Origin: Acidobacteriota bacterium
Lineage (GTDB): Bacteria > Acidobacteriota > Blastocatellia > RBC074
NCBI GenBank assembly: GCA_018269055.1
Contig: JAFDVI010000013.1
Coordinates: forward strand, 162,190-226,189
Reading direction: 5' to 3'
DNA length: 64,000 nucleotides
Made by a program: the position numbers and the translations under genes. Positions 44,819-56,049 of this stretch are shown here, in pieces. The notes under the pieces are model-generated. The model did not search any database, was not told the DNA's origin, and was given only the letters and a program-made list of their open reading frames with translations. Within the stretch, counting starts at the first letter, position 1. Each line of letters opens with the position of its first letter.

Positions 44819-47800
44819 TCAATACAGCAGCTTCAAACCAAACTGAATTCGTCGCGGGCTTTCGGCGGAAAGGACTCGGCCAAACGACGACGAGCCGACG
44901 AAGTTATCCGGCAACCCAAAATTCGGATGGTTGAACAGGTTGAAGAACTCCGCGCGGAATTGGACGGTGACCTTTTCCCTGATCGAAGTGTTTTTGAGCA
45001 GCGAAAAGTTCACGTTCTGATACCCGTCGCCATCCAGAATGTTGCGGCCCGCGTTTCCGAAGCTGCCGAATCGCGGAACCACAAACGCCGCTGTGTTGAA
45101 CCAGCGTTCGACCGACGGATTATCCAGCTTCGCCGTGCCGACCAGATTCGGGCGGTCGTTGCCCAAAAATCCCAGATTGGAAATGCCTGTGTTGCTGTTG
45201 TCGAATTCCGGCAACAACGCGACGGTGAATGGGCGACCGGTTTGCAACGTGATCACGCCGTATGTTTGCCAACCATCGAGCAAAGCTTTGGCCGCGCCGG
45301 TTGCGCCTTTGCCCAACGGCAATTCATACGAATAGCTCAGCGAAAACCGGTGACGAACATCGAAGCCAGACCGACCACGCTCTGCCGCCAGGTTGAAACT
45401 GTTTTGCGGGTAGTTGGGATCACCCGTGCTGGAAAAAATTCCCGACGCGTTATCAATGGATTTGCCGTAGGTGTAAGAACCCAGCAACGACAGGCCCGCG
45501 GTCAACCGTTGCTGCAAACGCGCTTGCAGGCTGTGGTAATTCGATGAAGCGCTGCTTTCCTGTTGTGTGATTTCGCCGAACAACGGATTGCGCGGCAAAT
45601 TCGGTTGTTGCGGACTGGCCGCCGGTTGGTTGATGTCGCGCGAAGCCAGCAACTTGGTTCCTTTCGATCCGACGTACGATAATTCGGCGACGGTTTTGCT
45701 GCCGAGTTGCTGTTGAATGCCAAAGTTCCAGTGTTGCGTGTACGCCGTGCGCAGGTTTTTATCGAACGCAAACGCCGACGGCGGCGCGTAACTGGGCGTG
45801 TTGAACGGGAACGGATTGTACAGCGTCAACGGCGCTTGCTCGGATTGGTAATAGAACCGGAAATCGAAGTACGGAGAATTGAAAAACAACCCTTCGCCCG
45901 GAGCCAGCGGTGATTGATCGAAATACACGCCGTAGCCGGTGCGCAGCACGGTAGTGGAACTGCTTCCCAGCGACCACGCCAGCCCAACGCGCGGCGCGAA
46001 GTTGTTTTTGTCGGCTTCGTACCCGCCACGCGGAATTCCATTCGTGCCGACTTTGACCAGTTTGCCGGTCGCCGGATCATAAATGTTGGCGCGGTCTTCG
46101 GTGTCCACCGGCGGCGAGTTGTATTCGTATCGCAACCCTGCGGACAGCGTCAGGCGCGGCGTAATGCGGTAACTGTCATTGATAAATCCGTTGTAGCTTT
46201 CGGTGCGCAGATGTTGCTGATTGTCCAATCGCGCTCCGCCAGTGACCAGCGGCAAACCGAACAGCAAATTCGCCAATGGGTTGCCGGTGATGTAGGGAAA
46301 CGCCGTCGGAGTCCCGTCGGGCAGCGTGATCGAAATGTAACCGGGGAAGGTCAGCAAACCGCGCGATTGCACATCGCGAAACGCGTTTTGCTGCGCGTAG
46401 CGGAAATCAAAGCCGAACTTCAACAAGTGCGAACCGGTGGCAAACGTCGCCGTGTCCAGGAACTGGTAAACGTTGGTCGCTGAATCCTGCGGGTTGTTGT
46501 ATTCGTGGCCGAGCGGCGAATAACCCGTTACGCGAATGAAGCTCAAGCCGTAATCGCGCGAATTCAGCGACAGTTCCGGCAAACCGACTTGTTTGTTGAC
46601 GCTGACTCCTGCGTTTTCCACCTGAACCTGATTGCCGATACGGCTGAACGCAAGCCGTGCGTCATTGACGAACCGCGGCGAAAAAATGTGATGTTCATTG
46701 AGCATCAGATTCTGGCCGCGACGATACACCGTATTGCCATAACCGGGCACGAACACCTGTGTGACGCCCGAATACGGCTCAAACAACGTTCGGTCCGAAA
46801 AGCTGTAGCGAGCGGAAAACTGCGAATCGTCGTTGATCTTGTGATCCACGCGAACGTCAAAAAGATCATTGCGGTCGCGCTGCACGGGCGAAGCGACATA
46901 ATTCTGCCCGGGCACATTGCGATTCGGCAGCGGATAGAGCGCGGCGATTTTCAATCCAATGGGGTTCAACGCCTGTTGCGGAATCACGCCACCCGGAAAC
47001 GGCGTTTGCGTGCCGGGAATCAGTGGCCAGAACTGCGCGGGAAGCTGCGAAAAATCGCCAATGCGTTCTTTGGCGGTCGGCACGTTGGCCAATCGCGTGA
47101 TGCCTTCGCGGGAGCGCAAACCTTCGTAATCGCCGAAAAAGAACGTGCGGTCTTTGACGATTGGTCCGCCGAAGCTGAAGCCAAACTGGTTGCGGCGATA
47201 CGTTGGGTCGGGTTGATCGGCGGGCGCAAAATAATTGCGCGCGTCCAGCACCTGATTCCGCAAAAATTCATACGCCGTGCCGTGAAATCTGTTCGTGCCG
47301 GATTTCATCACCACGTTGACCTGCGCGCCCGCGCTGCGGCCAAACGAGGCGTCGTACACGCTCGACAACACTTCAAATTCGCGGATGCCATCCACGGGCG
47401 GTTTGACGCCGAAGGTGTTCAGCTTCGGATCCACGTTGTACACGCCGTCCAGCAAAAAGTTATTAGCGTCTTCGCGCTGCCCGTTGATGGTGAAGGCGAA
47501 ATCGCCGCGAACGGAACCGGCGGATCCTTGCGCAGGCGGCGTGGTTCCCGGCGCCAGCAGCGCCAATTCCAGAAAATTACGGCCATCCAATGGCAAACCG
47601 GTGACCTGGTTGTTATCAATCACCGCGCCAAGCGCCGCAGAGTTAATGTTGAGCAAGGATTCCTGATTGACTTCAACGATTTCTTCCGGTCCGGCAATCG
47701 GCAACGTGATATCCGAGCGGAAATCCTGGTTGGTTTCCAGCGTCAGGTTGACCTTGTACCGCTTAAACCCTGTTTTCTCGAATTGCATCTGGTACGAAGC

Positions 47801-48022
47801 AGGGGGCAATAGGGAAAAACTATATTCGCCATTACTATTGCTGGTCGCGGAACGCGTTTCGCTGGTTTCATTGCGCGTGATGGTGATTTTCACGCCTGCA
47901 ATTGCACTGCCGTTTGCGTCGGTAACGCGACCGCGAACCGTGCCCCGATAGTTTTGCGCCAAAGCAGTGAAGCTGAGGCACATCAAGCTAAAAACAATTC
48001 CGATAACAAGTTTGATCTTCAC
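44819..48022 (-). CDS. TonB-dependent receptor, Oar-like, with N-terminal carboxypeptidase-regulatory domain (receptor 2)
   Basis: From GTG 48022 the product has 1067 residues: a Sec leader ([19 protein letters not shown]), then a carboxypeptidase-regulatory-like domain (about 25-110, [20 protein letters not shown]). A plug follows with [18 protein letters not shown] and [19 protein letters not shown], and then a beta-barrel of about 800 residues that ends KLLY. The GTG start is supported by AGGAGG 9-10 bases upstream; the frame continues upstream into repeat DNA. It is related in layout to receptor 1. The ligand is unknown; the sugar-binding lipoprotein gene next to it is convergent, so co-regulation is not implied. 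Confidence 0.92.
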   Translation of the reverse strand: MKIKLVIGIVFSLMCLSFTALAQNYRGTVRGRVTDANGSAIAGVKITITRNETSETRSATSNSNGEYSFSLLPPASYQMQFEKTGFKRYKVNLTLETNQDFRSDITLPIAGPEEIVEVNQESLLNINSAALGAVIDNNQVTGLPLDGRNFLELALLAPGTTPPAQGSAGSVRGDFAFTINGQREDANNFLLDGVYNVDPKLNTFGVKPPVDGIREFEVLSSVYDASFGRSAGAQVNVVMKSGTNRFHGTAYEFLRNQVLDARNYFAPADQPDPTYRRNQFGFSFGGPIVKDRTFFFGDYEGLRSREGITRLANVPTAKERIGDFSQLPAQFWPLIPGTQTPFPGGVIPQQALNPIGLKIAALYPLPNRNVPGQNYVASPVQRDRNDLFDVRVDHKINDDSQFSARYSFSDRTLFEPYSGVTQVFVPGYGNTVYRRGQNLMLNEHHIFSPRFVNDARLAFSRIGNQVQVENAGVSVNKQVGLPELSLNSRDYGLSFIRVTGYSPLGHEYNNPQDSATNVYQFLDTATFATGSHLLKFGFDFRYAQQNAFRDVQSRGLLTFPGYISITLPDGTPTAFPYITGNPLANLLFGLPLVTGGARLDNQQHLRTESYNGFINDSYRITPRLTLSAGLRYEYNSPPVDTEDRANIYDPATGKLVKVGTNGIPRGGYEADKNNFAPRVGLAWSLGSSSTTVLRTGYGVYFDQSPLAPGEGLFFNSPYFDFRFYYQSEQAPLTLYNPFPFNTPSYAPPSAFAFDKNLRTAYTQHWNFGIQQQLGSKTVAELSYVGSKGTKLLASRDINQPAASPQQPNLPRNPLFGEITQQESSASSNYHSLQARLQQRLTAGLSLLGSYTYGKSIDNASGIFSSTGDPNYPQNSFNLAAERGRSGFDVRHRFSLSYSYELPLGKGATGAAKALLDGWQTYGVITLQTGRPFTVALLPEFDNSNTGISNLGFLGNDRPNLVGTAKLDNPSVERWFNTAAFVVPRFGSFGNAGRNILDGDGYQNVNFSLLKNTSIREKVTVQFRAEFFNLFNHPNFGLPDNFVGSSSFGRVLSAESPRRIQFGLKLLY

Positions 48023-48136
48023 TGAGAAACCTTCCTCCTGGTGTTGGGTGAAACGTCGCGCGGATTTTCTAACCTGCGCGGGCATCCTGAAGATGCCTCT
48101 GGTTGCCAATCAATGTTACTTTGATGAAATCAGGAA

Positions 48137-48158
48137 CAGGTTGGAAAACCTGCTCTAC
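48137..48158. repeat. Single arm of a GTAG/CTAC-type palindrome
   Basis: CAGGTTGGAAAACCTGCTCTAC matches the right arm of the element at 14767-14868 apart from one base in the CGC/CTC position. No left arm is present, so it is a solo half-element upstream of receptor 2. Confidence 0.6.
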
Positions 48159-48269
48159 TTTGAAGCGATGCAAACGAACTTGCGCGCGTCGAGGTTCAAT
48201 CAGAGATTTGGAATTTAATCCATTGAACTACTCAAGACGGCCAAACCATCGCCAGTGTTTCGCCTATCT

Positions 48270-48641
48270 TCAAGACAATTTTGTCTCTTGCAGCTTGGCA
48301 GACGCTTTGATCAACGCCTTCAGCGCGGCGCTTTTCAACTGTTTGGCTTCAGTGATGGAGACATGCCGCATCTTTTTCCCGTTGCCGTCCATCAACTCTT
48401 TCGGATCGTCCAACTCCGTGCCGTTCATGAAATACAGATTGACGTGTTTTTTGTGTGGGCCGATGGCAATGAACTGCCCCGCCATCGTACCGTCCAAACT
48501 GAACCGGGCGACGCGCCATCCGAAGTAAATCTTTTCGTCGGCTTTCGGCACCAGCTTAGTGATCAGCGCGCGAGTTTCGGTGGCAAGCTCGCGAATGTTT
48601 TCGTCGTATTTGTTCAGCAGGAGTTCAAAGTCTTTGCTCAT
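48270..48641 (-). CDS. DUF1801 (YdhG-like) protein
   Basis: The 123-residue product is a small cytoplasmic DUF1801 domain: LITKLVPKADEKIYFGWRV, then QFIAIGPHKKHVNLYFMNG and the helical end. The family is widespread and of unknown function. Its ATG at 48641 lies inside the 3' end of the upstream hydrolase gene (17-base overlap), with GGAGA just before it. Translation is therefore probably coupled to that gene. Confidence 0.87.
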   Translation of the reverse strand: MSKDFELLLNKYDENIRELATETRALITKLVPKADEKIYFGWRVARFSLDGTMAGQFIAIGPHKKHVNLYFMNGTELDDPKELMDGNGKKMRHVSITEAKQLKSAALKALIKASAKLQETKLS

Positions 48642-50076
48642 CACGATCTCCGTTGGGTTTGGGGCTTTTTGACAGCGATTCGATCAACTGGGTGAAGGCT
48701 TTGTCGTTGCGAATCGGTTCCAAGTCGGGATTGGTTTTGAGTTCGTCAAAGTTGTTGAAGCCTTTTTCGACAGCTTTTTTCAGAGACTCCACGGATTCAC
48801 GTTTCTGCCCGGCCAGCGATTGTGCGCGAGCCAGTGCGTAAAAGCTTTGCGGATTGTCGGGGCGAATTTCCGCTGCCAGCATCAATGTGGCGGCAAGTTC
48901 GCCATAGAGTTTTTGAAACCTGTACTGTGCCGCTTCTTCGTTGAGCATGACTCTCAGGTTGGACATCGTGCGGCGTGCGACGGTGCGATCCGTGCCGGGC
49001 GAAGTGTTTTCGGCTTTTTTGCGCAAATCACTGACCATCGTGCGCAAATCTTGCAGGACGGCGACGCGATTGTCGTCGGATTTCAGACGTTCGCGCGTAG
49101 CGTAAAAATCCCGCAAGTATTTTTCCTGAAGCTGCTCTTCCTGTTTGTATTGTTTGAAACCTTCTTTGACTTCCTTTGAGGATTTCAGGTGGTCGGCTTT
49201 GACGGCGAATTCGGTGACATCGGCCAGGCCTTGGAAGTCTTTGGCAAGGGCATCGAATTCCAGATACGCCTCAAACGTTTTCTTCGCGGCTTCGTCACGA
49301 TTGGCTTGTTCGGCGCGCCGGGCGAACAATTCGGCAATCAGCTTTTCGTCACGAGCGCGGCGCTTGGATTTCATCGCCTGCAGTTCCATCCATTCGATGG
49401 CCTGTGTGCAAACGACTGCCGGAGGCCAGGAATGTTCGCCTTCAAATTCCGCCATCCGTGCGGTTGCGCCCAATTCCTCCAGCGTTTTGACCAACTGCCG
49501 GACTTCGATCAGGTTGAAATCTTCGCTGCCGGCGACGCCGTAAAAGACAAAGGGCAAATCTTTGCTCGGTTTCGCTTCGGGCGAAAAACCAGCGCCGCAA
49601 CCGATGACGCCTGCAATTCTGCCTTGCGCCCAAAACGCCACCACGGAAGCGACGCGCGCGCCGCCGGAAAACCCCGTGGTGTAAGCGCGCGATTCGTCTA
49701 TCGCCAACCGAGCGCTGGTGTCTTCCAGCAACGAAGCGATGATTTCGGACAAATTCACGCCGGGGCCATTTCGCGAATTGTTGGAACCGGCAACGATGTA
49801 TCCGTACTTTTCAGCAGCTTCCTTAAATCGTTCAACCGGCAATGCGCCGCGCGCGCCGGGATCGAAGGCATACAGAATTGGCCAGCGTCGCGCCTTTGTG
49901 TACGAGCCAGGCAGGTAAAGCGCATAGCTTTGGCTGGCGTCTTTCAGGCACGTGACGCGTTCGACGATTTTGCCGAGCGCGAAATCCTGGGCCGTCGCTT
50001 CGGAGGTTGCGACCAGCAACAAGAAAATAACTGCGGCCGGCAAAAAGCCGAAATTGTGACGATGGAAACTGTTCAT
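48625..50076 (-). CDS. Exported alpha/beta hydrolase with C-terminal helical (TPR-like) region
   Basis: The 483-residue product has a Sec leader ([18 protein letters not shown]) and an alpha/beta-hydrolase domain (about 40-230). The elbow GFSGG ([12 protein letters not shown]) provides the nucleophile, [10 protein letters not shown] the oxyanion-hole region and EGEHSWPP a likely catalytic His. The arrangement recalls secreted PHB-depolymerase/feruloyl-esterase-like enzymes. Residues about 235-470 are helical, and the last part ([20 protein letters not shown]) reads as a tetratricopeptide-type repeat. Fusing a hydrolase to such a scaffold suggests a partner protein. The start is the only plausible ATG; no strong Shine-Dalgarno sequence is visible. 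Confidence 0.85.
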   Translation of the reverse strand: MNSFHRHNFGFLPAAVIFLLLVATSEATAQDFALGKIVERVTCLKDASQSYALYLPGSYTKARRWPILYAFDPGARGALPVERFKEAAEKYGYIVAGSNNSRNGPGVNLSEIIASLLEDTSARLAIDESRAYTTGFSGGARVASVVAFWAQGRIAGVIGCGAGFSPEAKPSKDLPFVFYGVAGSEDFNLIEVRQLVKTLEELGATARMAEFEGEHSWPPAVVCTQAIEWMELQAMKSKRRARDEKLIAELFARRAEQANRDEAAKKTFEAYLEFDALAKDFQGLADVTEFAVKADHLKSSKEVKEGFKQYKQEEQLQEKYLRDFYATRERLKSDDNRVAVLQDLRTMVSDLRKKAENTSPGTDRTVARRTMSNLRVMLNEEAAQYRFQKLYGELAATLMLAAEIRPDNPQSFYALARAQSLAGQKRESVESLKKAVEKGFNNFDELKTNPDLEPIRNDKAFTQLIESLSKSPKPNGDRDEQRL

Positions 50077-50186
50077 TGGGTGTTTATCAGCGCGAGAGTC
50101 TCACATCGAAGCCCGTCAGATTGCAAGCCATTGGGAAAACGTCTACCTTCGTCGTCGTTCAATCAATTTCAATAAGGAGTATTGCT

Positions 50187-51191
50187 ATGAATCACCAACC
50201 ATCGCCTGAACTGTTTTTTTCCACTGTCAACTCCTATCAACGCACGGCTGTGATTAAAGCCGCCATCGAACTGGGCGTTTTCACCGCCATCGCGGAAAGC
50301 AACACGACGGCGGCGACAATTGCCGCCCGTTGTCAGGCCAGCGAACGCGGCACGCGAATCCTTTGTGATAACCTGGTCATCAACGGATTCCTAACCAAAC
50401 AAGCAGGACAATACGGATTGACCCCGGATTCGGCTTTTTTCCTGGATAGCCATTCGCCGGCGTATCTGGGCGGGGCGATTGAATTCCTGCTCGATCCAAT
50501 GATTACAGCAGGGATGACTGATCTCACCAATGCCGTTCGCAAAGGCGGAACCACCGTCAGCGACGAAGGCACGGTGTCACCGGAAAATCCCGTTTGGGTG
50601 AAATTTGCGCGCGCAATGATGCCGATGATGTTTCCGGGCGCGCAAGGCATGGTACAGCTTGTTCGCGTGGACCCGAATCGCAAAATCCGTGTGCTGGACA
50701 TTGCCGCCGGGCACGGAATTTTCGGCATTGCCTTCGCCCAGGCGAATCCGAACGTCGAAGTCACCGCGCTGGATTGGGCGCCCGTGCTGACCGTCGCTTC
50801 GGAAAATGCCGCAAAGTTTGGCGTCGCGGATCGCCATCATCTGTTGCCAGGCAGCGCGTTTGATGTGGATTTTGGCGAAGGGTACGACCTGATTTTGCTG
50901 ACCAATTTTCTGCACCATTTCGATGTGCCGACGAACGAAATTCTTTTGAAGAAGGTTTACGACGCGCTGGCCGAAGGCGGTCGAGCATTGACGCTGGAAT
51001 TTGTTCCCGACGACGACAGAGTCACTCCGCCGATGATGGCTTCCTTTGCCTTGATGATGCTTGGTTCAACAGCCGCAGGTGATGCTTACACCTTTGCCGA
51101 ATACGAACAGATGTTTGCCAAAGCCGGATTTTCCAAAAACGAAATGCACGAATTGCCACCGACGCAACGGCTGATCGTGTCGTATAAATGA
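50187..51191 (+). CDS. SAM-dependent O-methyltransferase-like protein
   Basis: From ATG 50187 the product has 334 residues. An N-terminal winged-helix dimerisation domain (about 15-95, [34 protein letters not shown]) is followed by a Rossmann methyltransferase domain. Motif [20 protein letters not shown] and [10 protein letters not shown] are clearly seen. The overall plan is that of the methyltransferase_2 family of small-molecule O-methyltransferases. The substrate is unknown. AAGGAG lies 7 bases before the ATG, making the longer open frame from 50076 unlikely. The gene is divergent from the hydrolase gene on the left. Confidence 0.9.
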   Translation: MNHQPSPELFFSTVNSYQRTAVIKAAIELGVFTAIAESNTTAATIAARCQASERGTRILCDNLVINGFLTKQAGQYGLTPDSAFFLDSHSPAYLGGAIEFLLDPMITAGMTDLTNAVRKGGTTVSDEGTVSPENPVWVKFARAMMPMMFPGAQGMVQLVRVDPNRKIRVLDIAAGHGIFGIAFAQANPNVEVTALDWAPVLTVASENAAKFGVADRHHLLPGSAFDVDFGEGYDLILLTNFLHHFDVPTNEILLKKVYDALAEGGRALTLEFVPDDDRVTPPMMASFALMMLGSTAAGDAYTFAEYEQMFAKAGFSKNEMHELPPTQRLIVSYK

Positions 51192-51288
51192 GCAAGAGGG
51201 CTGGAGCGATCGAGGGATTGAGAGATCAAACGGAATCATCCCGCTCTCTTCGCCGCTGTGTCTCCTATCGCTCTTTCCCGCAATCCCT

Positions 51289-52563
51289 CTATCTCTCACC
51301 CGGTTTCTGCGCCGAAATGTAATCCGTGAAAATGACGTCGCCGTAGCTGTGATATTTGCCTGCGTCGAAGTCCTTCACAAACCCCGTCATCAACTGCATC
51401 AGCGTTGTGGAAAGGTGCCCGGGAACTGCCGCTGGGTGCGAATACCGCATATTGAACACTGCGCGAATGAACACGCTTTTCTCCGTCAACGGCAACCGTT
51501 TGACGTTACTGGCAAAGGCATCGAAGGAAGAACCGTCAAACAGATATTGTTCGACATTCGACAGGTAATAGGCTGTCACGGTCAATCCGTTTTTTCGCAG
51601 ATAATCGCCAATGGCCGTAAGCGCTTTTTTCCCGCCGAAATCTCCCACAATAGGGATGATCAGATTTTTGCGGTGCAGTTCGCGCACGAAGTTGTAATCG
51701 TCTGCCACAGCCAGAAAGTTTCCCTGTTTGCCGTTCAAATCCGTCTGAAGAATCATTTCGCGTAAGCTGGGGAAGTAATTGCTCCACCCGCCTCCGCCGT
51801 CCAATCGAAACGCAATCTCCAACCCATCCGCCCGAAAACTTTTGTACACGTAATCCAAGCTGGCACGGTCGTCTTTTGACAGCGGAAACTGAAACTCGGT
51901 TTCGATGGTTTTGATGATCTCGGCCAGATTGGCGGCATACGCTGCATCAGTTGGCGCGAGTTTGTTGAAAAACGCCAGCACCTCTTCAATCGGCGCATCC
52001 GCTTTGGGAATCGCTGGTTTTGGCGCTTCGGGTTTGTCCTTGCTCGTTTCCGCCGCTTTCTCCACCACAGGCTTTTCGCCTGGCAACGGCTTGCAGAGCA
52101 AGCGCGACAGAAACTCCGTGCGCGTCGGCGAGAGATGAAAAATCGCCTTGTACATCAAATGCTGAATCACAGCCTGGCGGCGAATGTCTATGATAAAGGC
52201 GATGCGGGGACGAATTTTGGCAATATAGGTGAAGTTCTGCTCCGGTCCCACGCCAATGTAGGCTCCGCCTGAAGCGCTCATTTGCCGCAGCTTGTCCACA
52301 ATGTGTAGGTACGAAGTTTCATTCGACGAAAAATTGTCCGAAAGAAAATACCCGCCCTCTTCCGACATCTCGCGGATCAGTTTGGAGAAATCGGCGGCGG
52401 AAATGCTTTCTGGAGGTTTGGGTTGAACGGAAGTTGCAGCAGTTGCAGGTGCCGCCATAGTCAGTTGCTGGGCGAAAATGCCTGACGATGTGATTGCAAG
52501 AACGGCTACAAGCTTTATGACAAGCCGAAAAATTGACAACGAATCCTTCCAAACAACGGACAT
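51289..52563 (-). CDS. Exported protein of unrecognised family
   Basis: The 424-residue product has a Sec leader (about 10-35). I recognise similar sequences as an uncharacterised exported family but not their function. The best-preserved stretch is GGYFLSDNFSSNETSYL, then GGAYIGVGPEQNFTYIAKI and AFIIDIRRQAVIQHLMYKA (about 75-160), which reads like a Rossmann-type strand-helix pattern. A Pro/Lys-rich linker (residues about 175-205, KPEAPKPAIPKA) separates a second half with LITFV-type strands (NFVRELHRKNLIIPIVGDF). A degenerate methyltransferase or a binding domain is possible. GAGGGAG precedes the ATG. Confidence 0.7.
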   Translation of the reverse strand: MSVVWKDSLSIFRLVIKLVAVLAITSSGIFAQQLTMAAPATAATSVQPKPPESISAADFSKLIREMSEEGGYFLSDNFSSNETSYLHIVDKLRQMSASGGAYIGVGPEQNFTYIAKIRPRIAFIIDIRRQAVIQHLMYKAIFHLSPTRTEFLSRLLCKPLPGEKPVVEKAAETSKDKPEAPKPAIPKADAPIEEVLAFFNKLAPTDAAYAANLAEIIKTIETEFQFPLSKDDRASLDYVYKSFRADGLEIAFRLDGGGGWSNYFPSLREMILQTDLNGKQGNFLAVADDYNFVRELHRKNLIIPIVGDFGGKKALTAIGDYLRKNGLTVTAYYLSNVEQYLFDGSSFDAFASNVKRLPLTEKSVFIRAVFNMRYSHPAAVPGHLSTTLMQLMTGFVKDFDAGKYHSYGDVIFTDYISAQKPGER

Positions 52564-53135
52564 GGCATTTCTCCCTCTATGTAGATGCGTAGGACATTCC
52601 CAGTATTGCTGTTATTCGCCTGCAGTCTGAAGCGCGCGCGCGCGTAAAGTTACGGGCCGATCCAAAAAACCGACCTGAAGCAAAGCGCCGAGCGGAGGTT
52701 TAACTTCAGGTGACAAATTATTTTGCTTGGCGGCAATCAAAACACCCAGACCCGGCAACTCGCCAAAGAGCTTTCAAAGTCGGTTTCGTCGCGTGTAAGC
52801 ATTGACAACTGAAACAGAAGCCTTCCACAGGTAAGTTGTTAGACGCACTTGAAGAAATTTTATCCAACAGCTCATCCACAGGAAGTTCTGAATGAACGAT
52901 ACCACAAATGTCCTTGATTACTGGCCAGGAGAAGCCCGCGTCGCGCTTGGCGAACTTGAGTGATCTGCGCGATCCGCGTGGTGTGCATAGCTGGGCTTTG
53001 AAAAAACTCGACTGCTGACTTCAAAGAAGTTTTTTGAACACAACGAGTTTTTTTCAGGTGGCGCCAGGAAGAGATTTTGCGAAAAAGCCCCAGGATCGAA
53101 GCGAGTAGAAAATTGTCGGGGAGAGGTTGAAAAAA
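52564..53135. other. Long intergenic region upstream of the oxidation cluster
   Basis: Bases 52564-53135 contain no gene I can support; the short open frames have no recognisable domain. The stretch is AT-richer than the flanking genes and holds no clear palindromic repeat. The promoter and operator of the next gene lie at its right end. Confidence 0.55.
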
Positions 53136-53164
53136 TTGCCATCCACATTTGATGCTACTATACT
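53136..53164 (+). promoter_or_regulatory. Predicted promoter of the thiamine-diphosphate enzyme gene
   Basis: TTGCCA (53136-53141) and TATACT (53159-53164) are 17 bases apart, a good sigma70-type match. Transcription would start near 53171, about 78 bases before the ATG. It is the only strong promoter-like sequence seen in front of the nine-gene cluster. Confidence 0.7.
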
Positions 53165-53178
53165 GACCGAGCGGTAAG
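53163..53178. promoter_or_regulatory. TetR-type operator-like palindrome
   Basis: CTGACCGAGCGGTAAG is a 16-bp near-perfect palindrome (one mismatched pair) with the ACCG..CGGT core typical of TetR/AcrR operators. It overlaps the end of the -10 element and the start of transcription, where repressor binding would block polymerase. No TetR gene is present in the window. Confidence 0.55.
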
Positions 53179-53248
53179 TTTAGAGTTCAGCGCGTTTCTG
53201 TGCGCATATCATCGTCTAATAATCGAAGCACCAACTTGAGGGAAAGCC

Positions 53249-55201
53249 ATGAGCGACAAACATCACGCCAGGCAGAAATCCGCCACAACCCAAGCCGACG
53301 TTTCCAGAAGAAGGTTTCTCACCCGGGCTGTTACAAGTGCAGGCGCAATTGCTGCGCTGGGAGCTAATGACGCGACCGCTGCTTCCGCAGCAGAAACCAA
53401 TCCTATTCGCGTTCCTGATGAGTTTGCGCAGGCGGCCAAAACGCCCCCGACAAAAGCCGTTTTTCCAATGACGGGCGCGCAGGTCTTCGCTCGGGTTTGC
53501 AAGGAAGAAAGATTAGCCGCGCTGTTTTGCTGCCCGGGCAATTATCCCGTCATCAATGCCATAGCGCAGGAAGGAATTCCGACTTATTCAGGCCGCCACG
53601 AAGGTGCAATGTGTCACGCCGCCGACGGGTTTTGTCGTGTCACGGGCGAAGTCGCCGCCGCTTCGGGAACCGAAGGTCCTGGCTTCACCGATATGATCAA
53701 TGCGATTGCCGCCGCGAACGCCTCGCGTTCGCCCGTGCTGGTTTTGGCCAGCAATATGGCCATTATCAATGAAGACACCGAAGCAGGAATTCAACTCGGT
53801 TATCAGCAACCGACGACCGAAGGGTTGAAGAAATACGGCAAACGATTGATTACGCCAAAACGAGTTCACGAATACGCCGCGTATGCGTTTCGGCAATTGC
53901 GTTCCGGTGTTCCGCGTCCTGTGCATCTGGATTTTCCGGCGGAAGTCACCCGCGCCCGGTTCAACTCCGGCAGCGACCTGGATTATTTTTACGACAAAGC
54001 CAAATACCGCACGACTTCCAAACCGTATCCTGGCCCGAAGGAAATCGCCGCCGCAGTTGAAATGCTCAAACTCGCCGCACGTCCGATGATCGTTTCCAGC
54101 AACGGAGTTTTTTACAGTCGTGCCTGGGATGCGCTGAAAGCTTTGGCCGAAAAAGCGCAAATTCCCGTGGTCGAATCCGGCGTGGTGAAAGGGCAGTTTT
54201 CCGACGCCAGCCCGCTGTCGGCCAACGCCGCTCCGGGAGCTTTGGCAAGCGCCGATGTTGTGATGTTGGTCGGCCAATACTGCATGCCGACGGTTGGCGA
54301 ATTCGCCTTTGGTCCGGACGCCAAATACATCCGCATTGACCCTTGCGCCGAAGACATTGGGCGCAATTTGCCGATTGATCTGGGAATGGTCAGTTGCGAA
54401 AAAGCCGCGCTGGAAGCCTTAGCAGATGCGATGCCCGCGATGAAACGCGAAGCCTGGGTGGCGGAAATCGCGGCGGCACGAAAGAAGTTCGAGGAAGAAA
54501 ACGACGCTCATTATGCCAAAGGCCTGAGTTACACGGACGCCGTTCACCCGGCAGTGATTGCAAAAGAACTCACCGACTTTATGTACAACAGCAAGCTTCC
54601 CAAAGAGCAAACGACGTTTGTTGCTGGCGGATATGGCATCGCGCGGTATGTGCGCCGTCGGCTGCGCGTGTATCGCCCAGGGCAGATTCTGAATGGAGCC
54701 TATCAATATGGAGCCATCGGACCGGATGTCGGCTATGCGTTTGGCGCAGCCGTCGCCGTTCAAAACGGCATCGGCCCGCAAGCCGCTTACAAAGGCTCGC
54801 CGGTCATTTGTGTGACGGGCGATGCAGGCATCGGCTACACGATCATGGAGTTGGAAACCGCGTCGAAATATCGAATGCCAATCATTGTCATCGTGTACAA
54901 CAACAATGCGTGGGGAACCTGGACGGGCAACAGCCGCAGCCCTGTGACGTTGACGATGCACTTGTTTCAGGAAAACGTTCGCTACGACAAAGTCGCCGAA
55001 GGCCTGGGCGCGCACGGCGAATATGTTACTGCGCCCGGAGATTTCCGCGCGGCGCTCGAACGCTGTTACCAAATCGCCGCCAAAGAAAGCCGGCCTTCGC
55101 TCATCAACTGCCAGGCGAAAAAAGAATTTTGGATCAGGCAGCAATACGAGCCGGGCTTTTTGGGAACGGTCGAACCGGGTTGCATGTCGTACAATCACTG
55201 A
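53249..55201 (+). CDS. Tat-exported thiamine-diphosphate-dependent enzyme (acetolactate-synthase superfamily)
   Basis: The 650-residue product starts with a twin-arginine leader (SRRRFL at 19-24, hydrophobic to about 45). All three ThDP-enzyme domains follow. The PYR domain has the catalytic Glu118 in [14 protein letters not shown], and the central domain lies at about 255-415. The PP domain has the ThDP motif from GDAGIG (524-529) to NNN (551-553), followed by AWGTW. Relatives are acetolactate synthase, oxalyl-CoA decarboxylase and benzaldehyde lyase, which make or break C-C bonds. Export of such an enzyme requires cytoplasmic folding with ThDP, which fits Tat. The substrate is unknown; decarboxylation or aldehyde ligation is likely. 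GAGGGAAAG precedes the ATG. Confidence 0.9.
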   Translation: MSDKHHARQKSATTQADVSRRRFLTRAVTSAGAIAALGANDATAASAAETNPIRVPDEFAQAAKTPPTKAVFPMTGAQVFARVCKEERLAALFCCPGNYPVINAIAQEGIPTYSGRHEGAMCHAADGFCRVTGEVAAASGTEGPGFTDMINAIAAANASRSPVLVLASNMAIINEDTEAGIQLGYQQPTTEGLKKYGKRLITPKRVHEYAAYAFRQLRSGVPRPVHLDFPAEVTRARFNSGSDLDYFYDKAKYRTTSKPYPGPKEIAAAVEMLKLAARPMIVSSNGVFYSRAWDALKALAEKAQIPVVESGVVKGQFSDASPLSANAAPGALASADVVMLVGQYCMPTVGEFAFGPDAKYIRIDPCAEDIGRNLPIDLGMVSCEKAALEALADAMPAMKREAWVAEIAAARKKFEEENDAHYAKGLSYTDAVHPAVIAKELTDFMYNSKLPKEQTTFVAGGYGIARYVRRRLRVYRPGQILNGAYQYGAIGPDVGYAFGAAVAVQNGIGPQAAYKGSPVICVTGDAGIGYTIMELETASKYRMPIIVIVYNNNAWGTWTGNSRSPVTLTMHLFQENVRYDKVAEGLGAHGEYVTAPGDFRAALERCYQIAAKESRPSLINCQAKKEFWIRQQYEPGFLGTVEPGCMSYNH

Positions 55202-55212
55202 GGAAAGTTTTC

Positions 55213-56049
55213 ATGCTTTTTGGCGCTTCGATTTTCATCACGGACAATTCAATTCGACCGGATGAGCTTGCGCGTGAACTGGAGCAGCGCGGCTTTGAGT
55301 CTTTGTGGATTCCGGAACACACGCACATTCCGGTCAGCCGTCGAACGCCTTATCCGGCGGGCGGTGAACTGCCTCAGGAATACTGGCAAACCTAAGATCC
55401 GTTTTTGTCGCTGACGGCGGCTGCGATGGTGACGACGAAGCTAAAGCTGGCCACGGGAATTTGTCTGGTCATTGAACGCGATCCCATTGTTACGGCCAAA
55501 GAAGTTGCGACGCTCGATCAATTATCAAACGGTAGAGTGATTTTCGGCATCGGAGGCGGGTGGAACGCCGAAGAGATGGAAAACCACGGAACCGATTACA
55601 AGAAACGCTGGCGCGTGTTGCGCGAACGCGTGCTGGCGATGAAGGAAATCTGGACGAACGACGAAGCCGAATTTCACGGCGAATTCGTCAACTTCGATCC
55701 AATCTGGGCGTTTCCAAAACCGGTGCAGAAACCGCATCCGCCGATAGTGATGGGCGGCAATGGCGCAACGACGTTTGATCGCATCACGGAATTTTGCGAT
55801 GGCTGGATGCCGATTTCGATGCGCGCTGGCGATTTGGCCGAACGAATTCCGGCGCTCAAACGACAGGTCGCATCCGCCGGACGCGATCCCGAATCCATTT
55901 CGATTTCGATCTTTGCCGCCAAACCGGACCGCGCATTTCTTGAGAAATTGGAAGGTGAAGGCGTCGAGCGTTCGATCTTTTTACTGCCGCCCGCTGGCCG
56001 CGAAGTCGTGCTGCCGCTGTTGGATCGTTACGCCGAATTGATGAAATGA
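55213..56049 (+). pseudogene. LLM-class F420-dependent oxidoreductase split by an in-frame TAA
   Basis: Codons from ATG 55213 give a normal luciferase-like monooxygenase start (FGASIFITDNSI, FESLWIPEHTHIPV), but a TAA at 55393-55395 interrupts at codon 61. The frame then continues unbroken for 218 codons with TAAAMVTTKLKLATGICL, GRVIFGIGGGWNAEE and FPKPVQKPHPPIVMGG. These belong to the same F420-binding TIM-barrel family. The stop sits where homologues have a residue before DPF (QT-x-DPF), so a single base change, perhaps from a Tyr codon, explains it. The gene may be inactivated, the base may be a sequencing error, or a GTG at 55405 may restart translation. The start lies 11 bases behind the ThDP gene, and the 3' end overlaps the next gene by four bases. 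Confidence 0.82.

Noticed and set aside
46505..47812. Open frame of 435 codons on the plus strand
   Set aside because: It is antisense to TonB receptor 2 and shows no domain.
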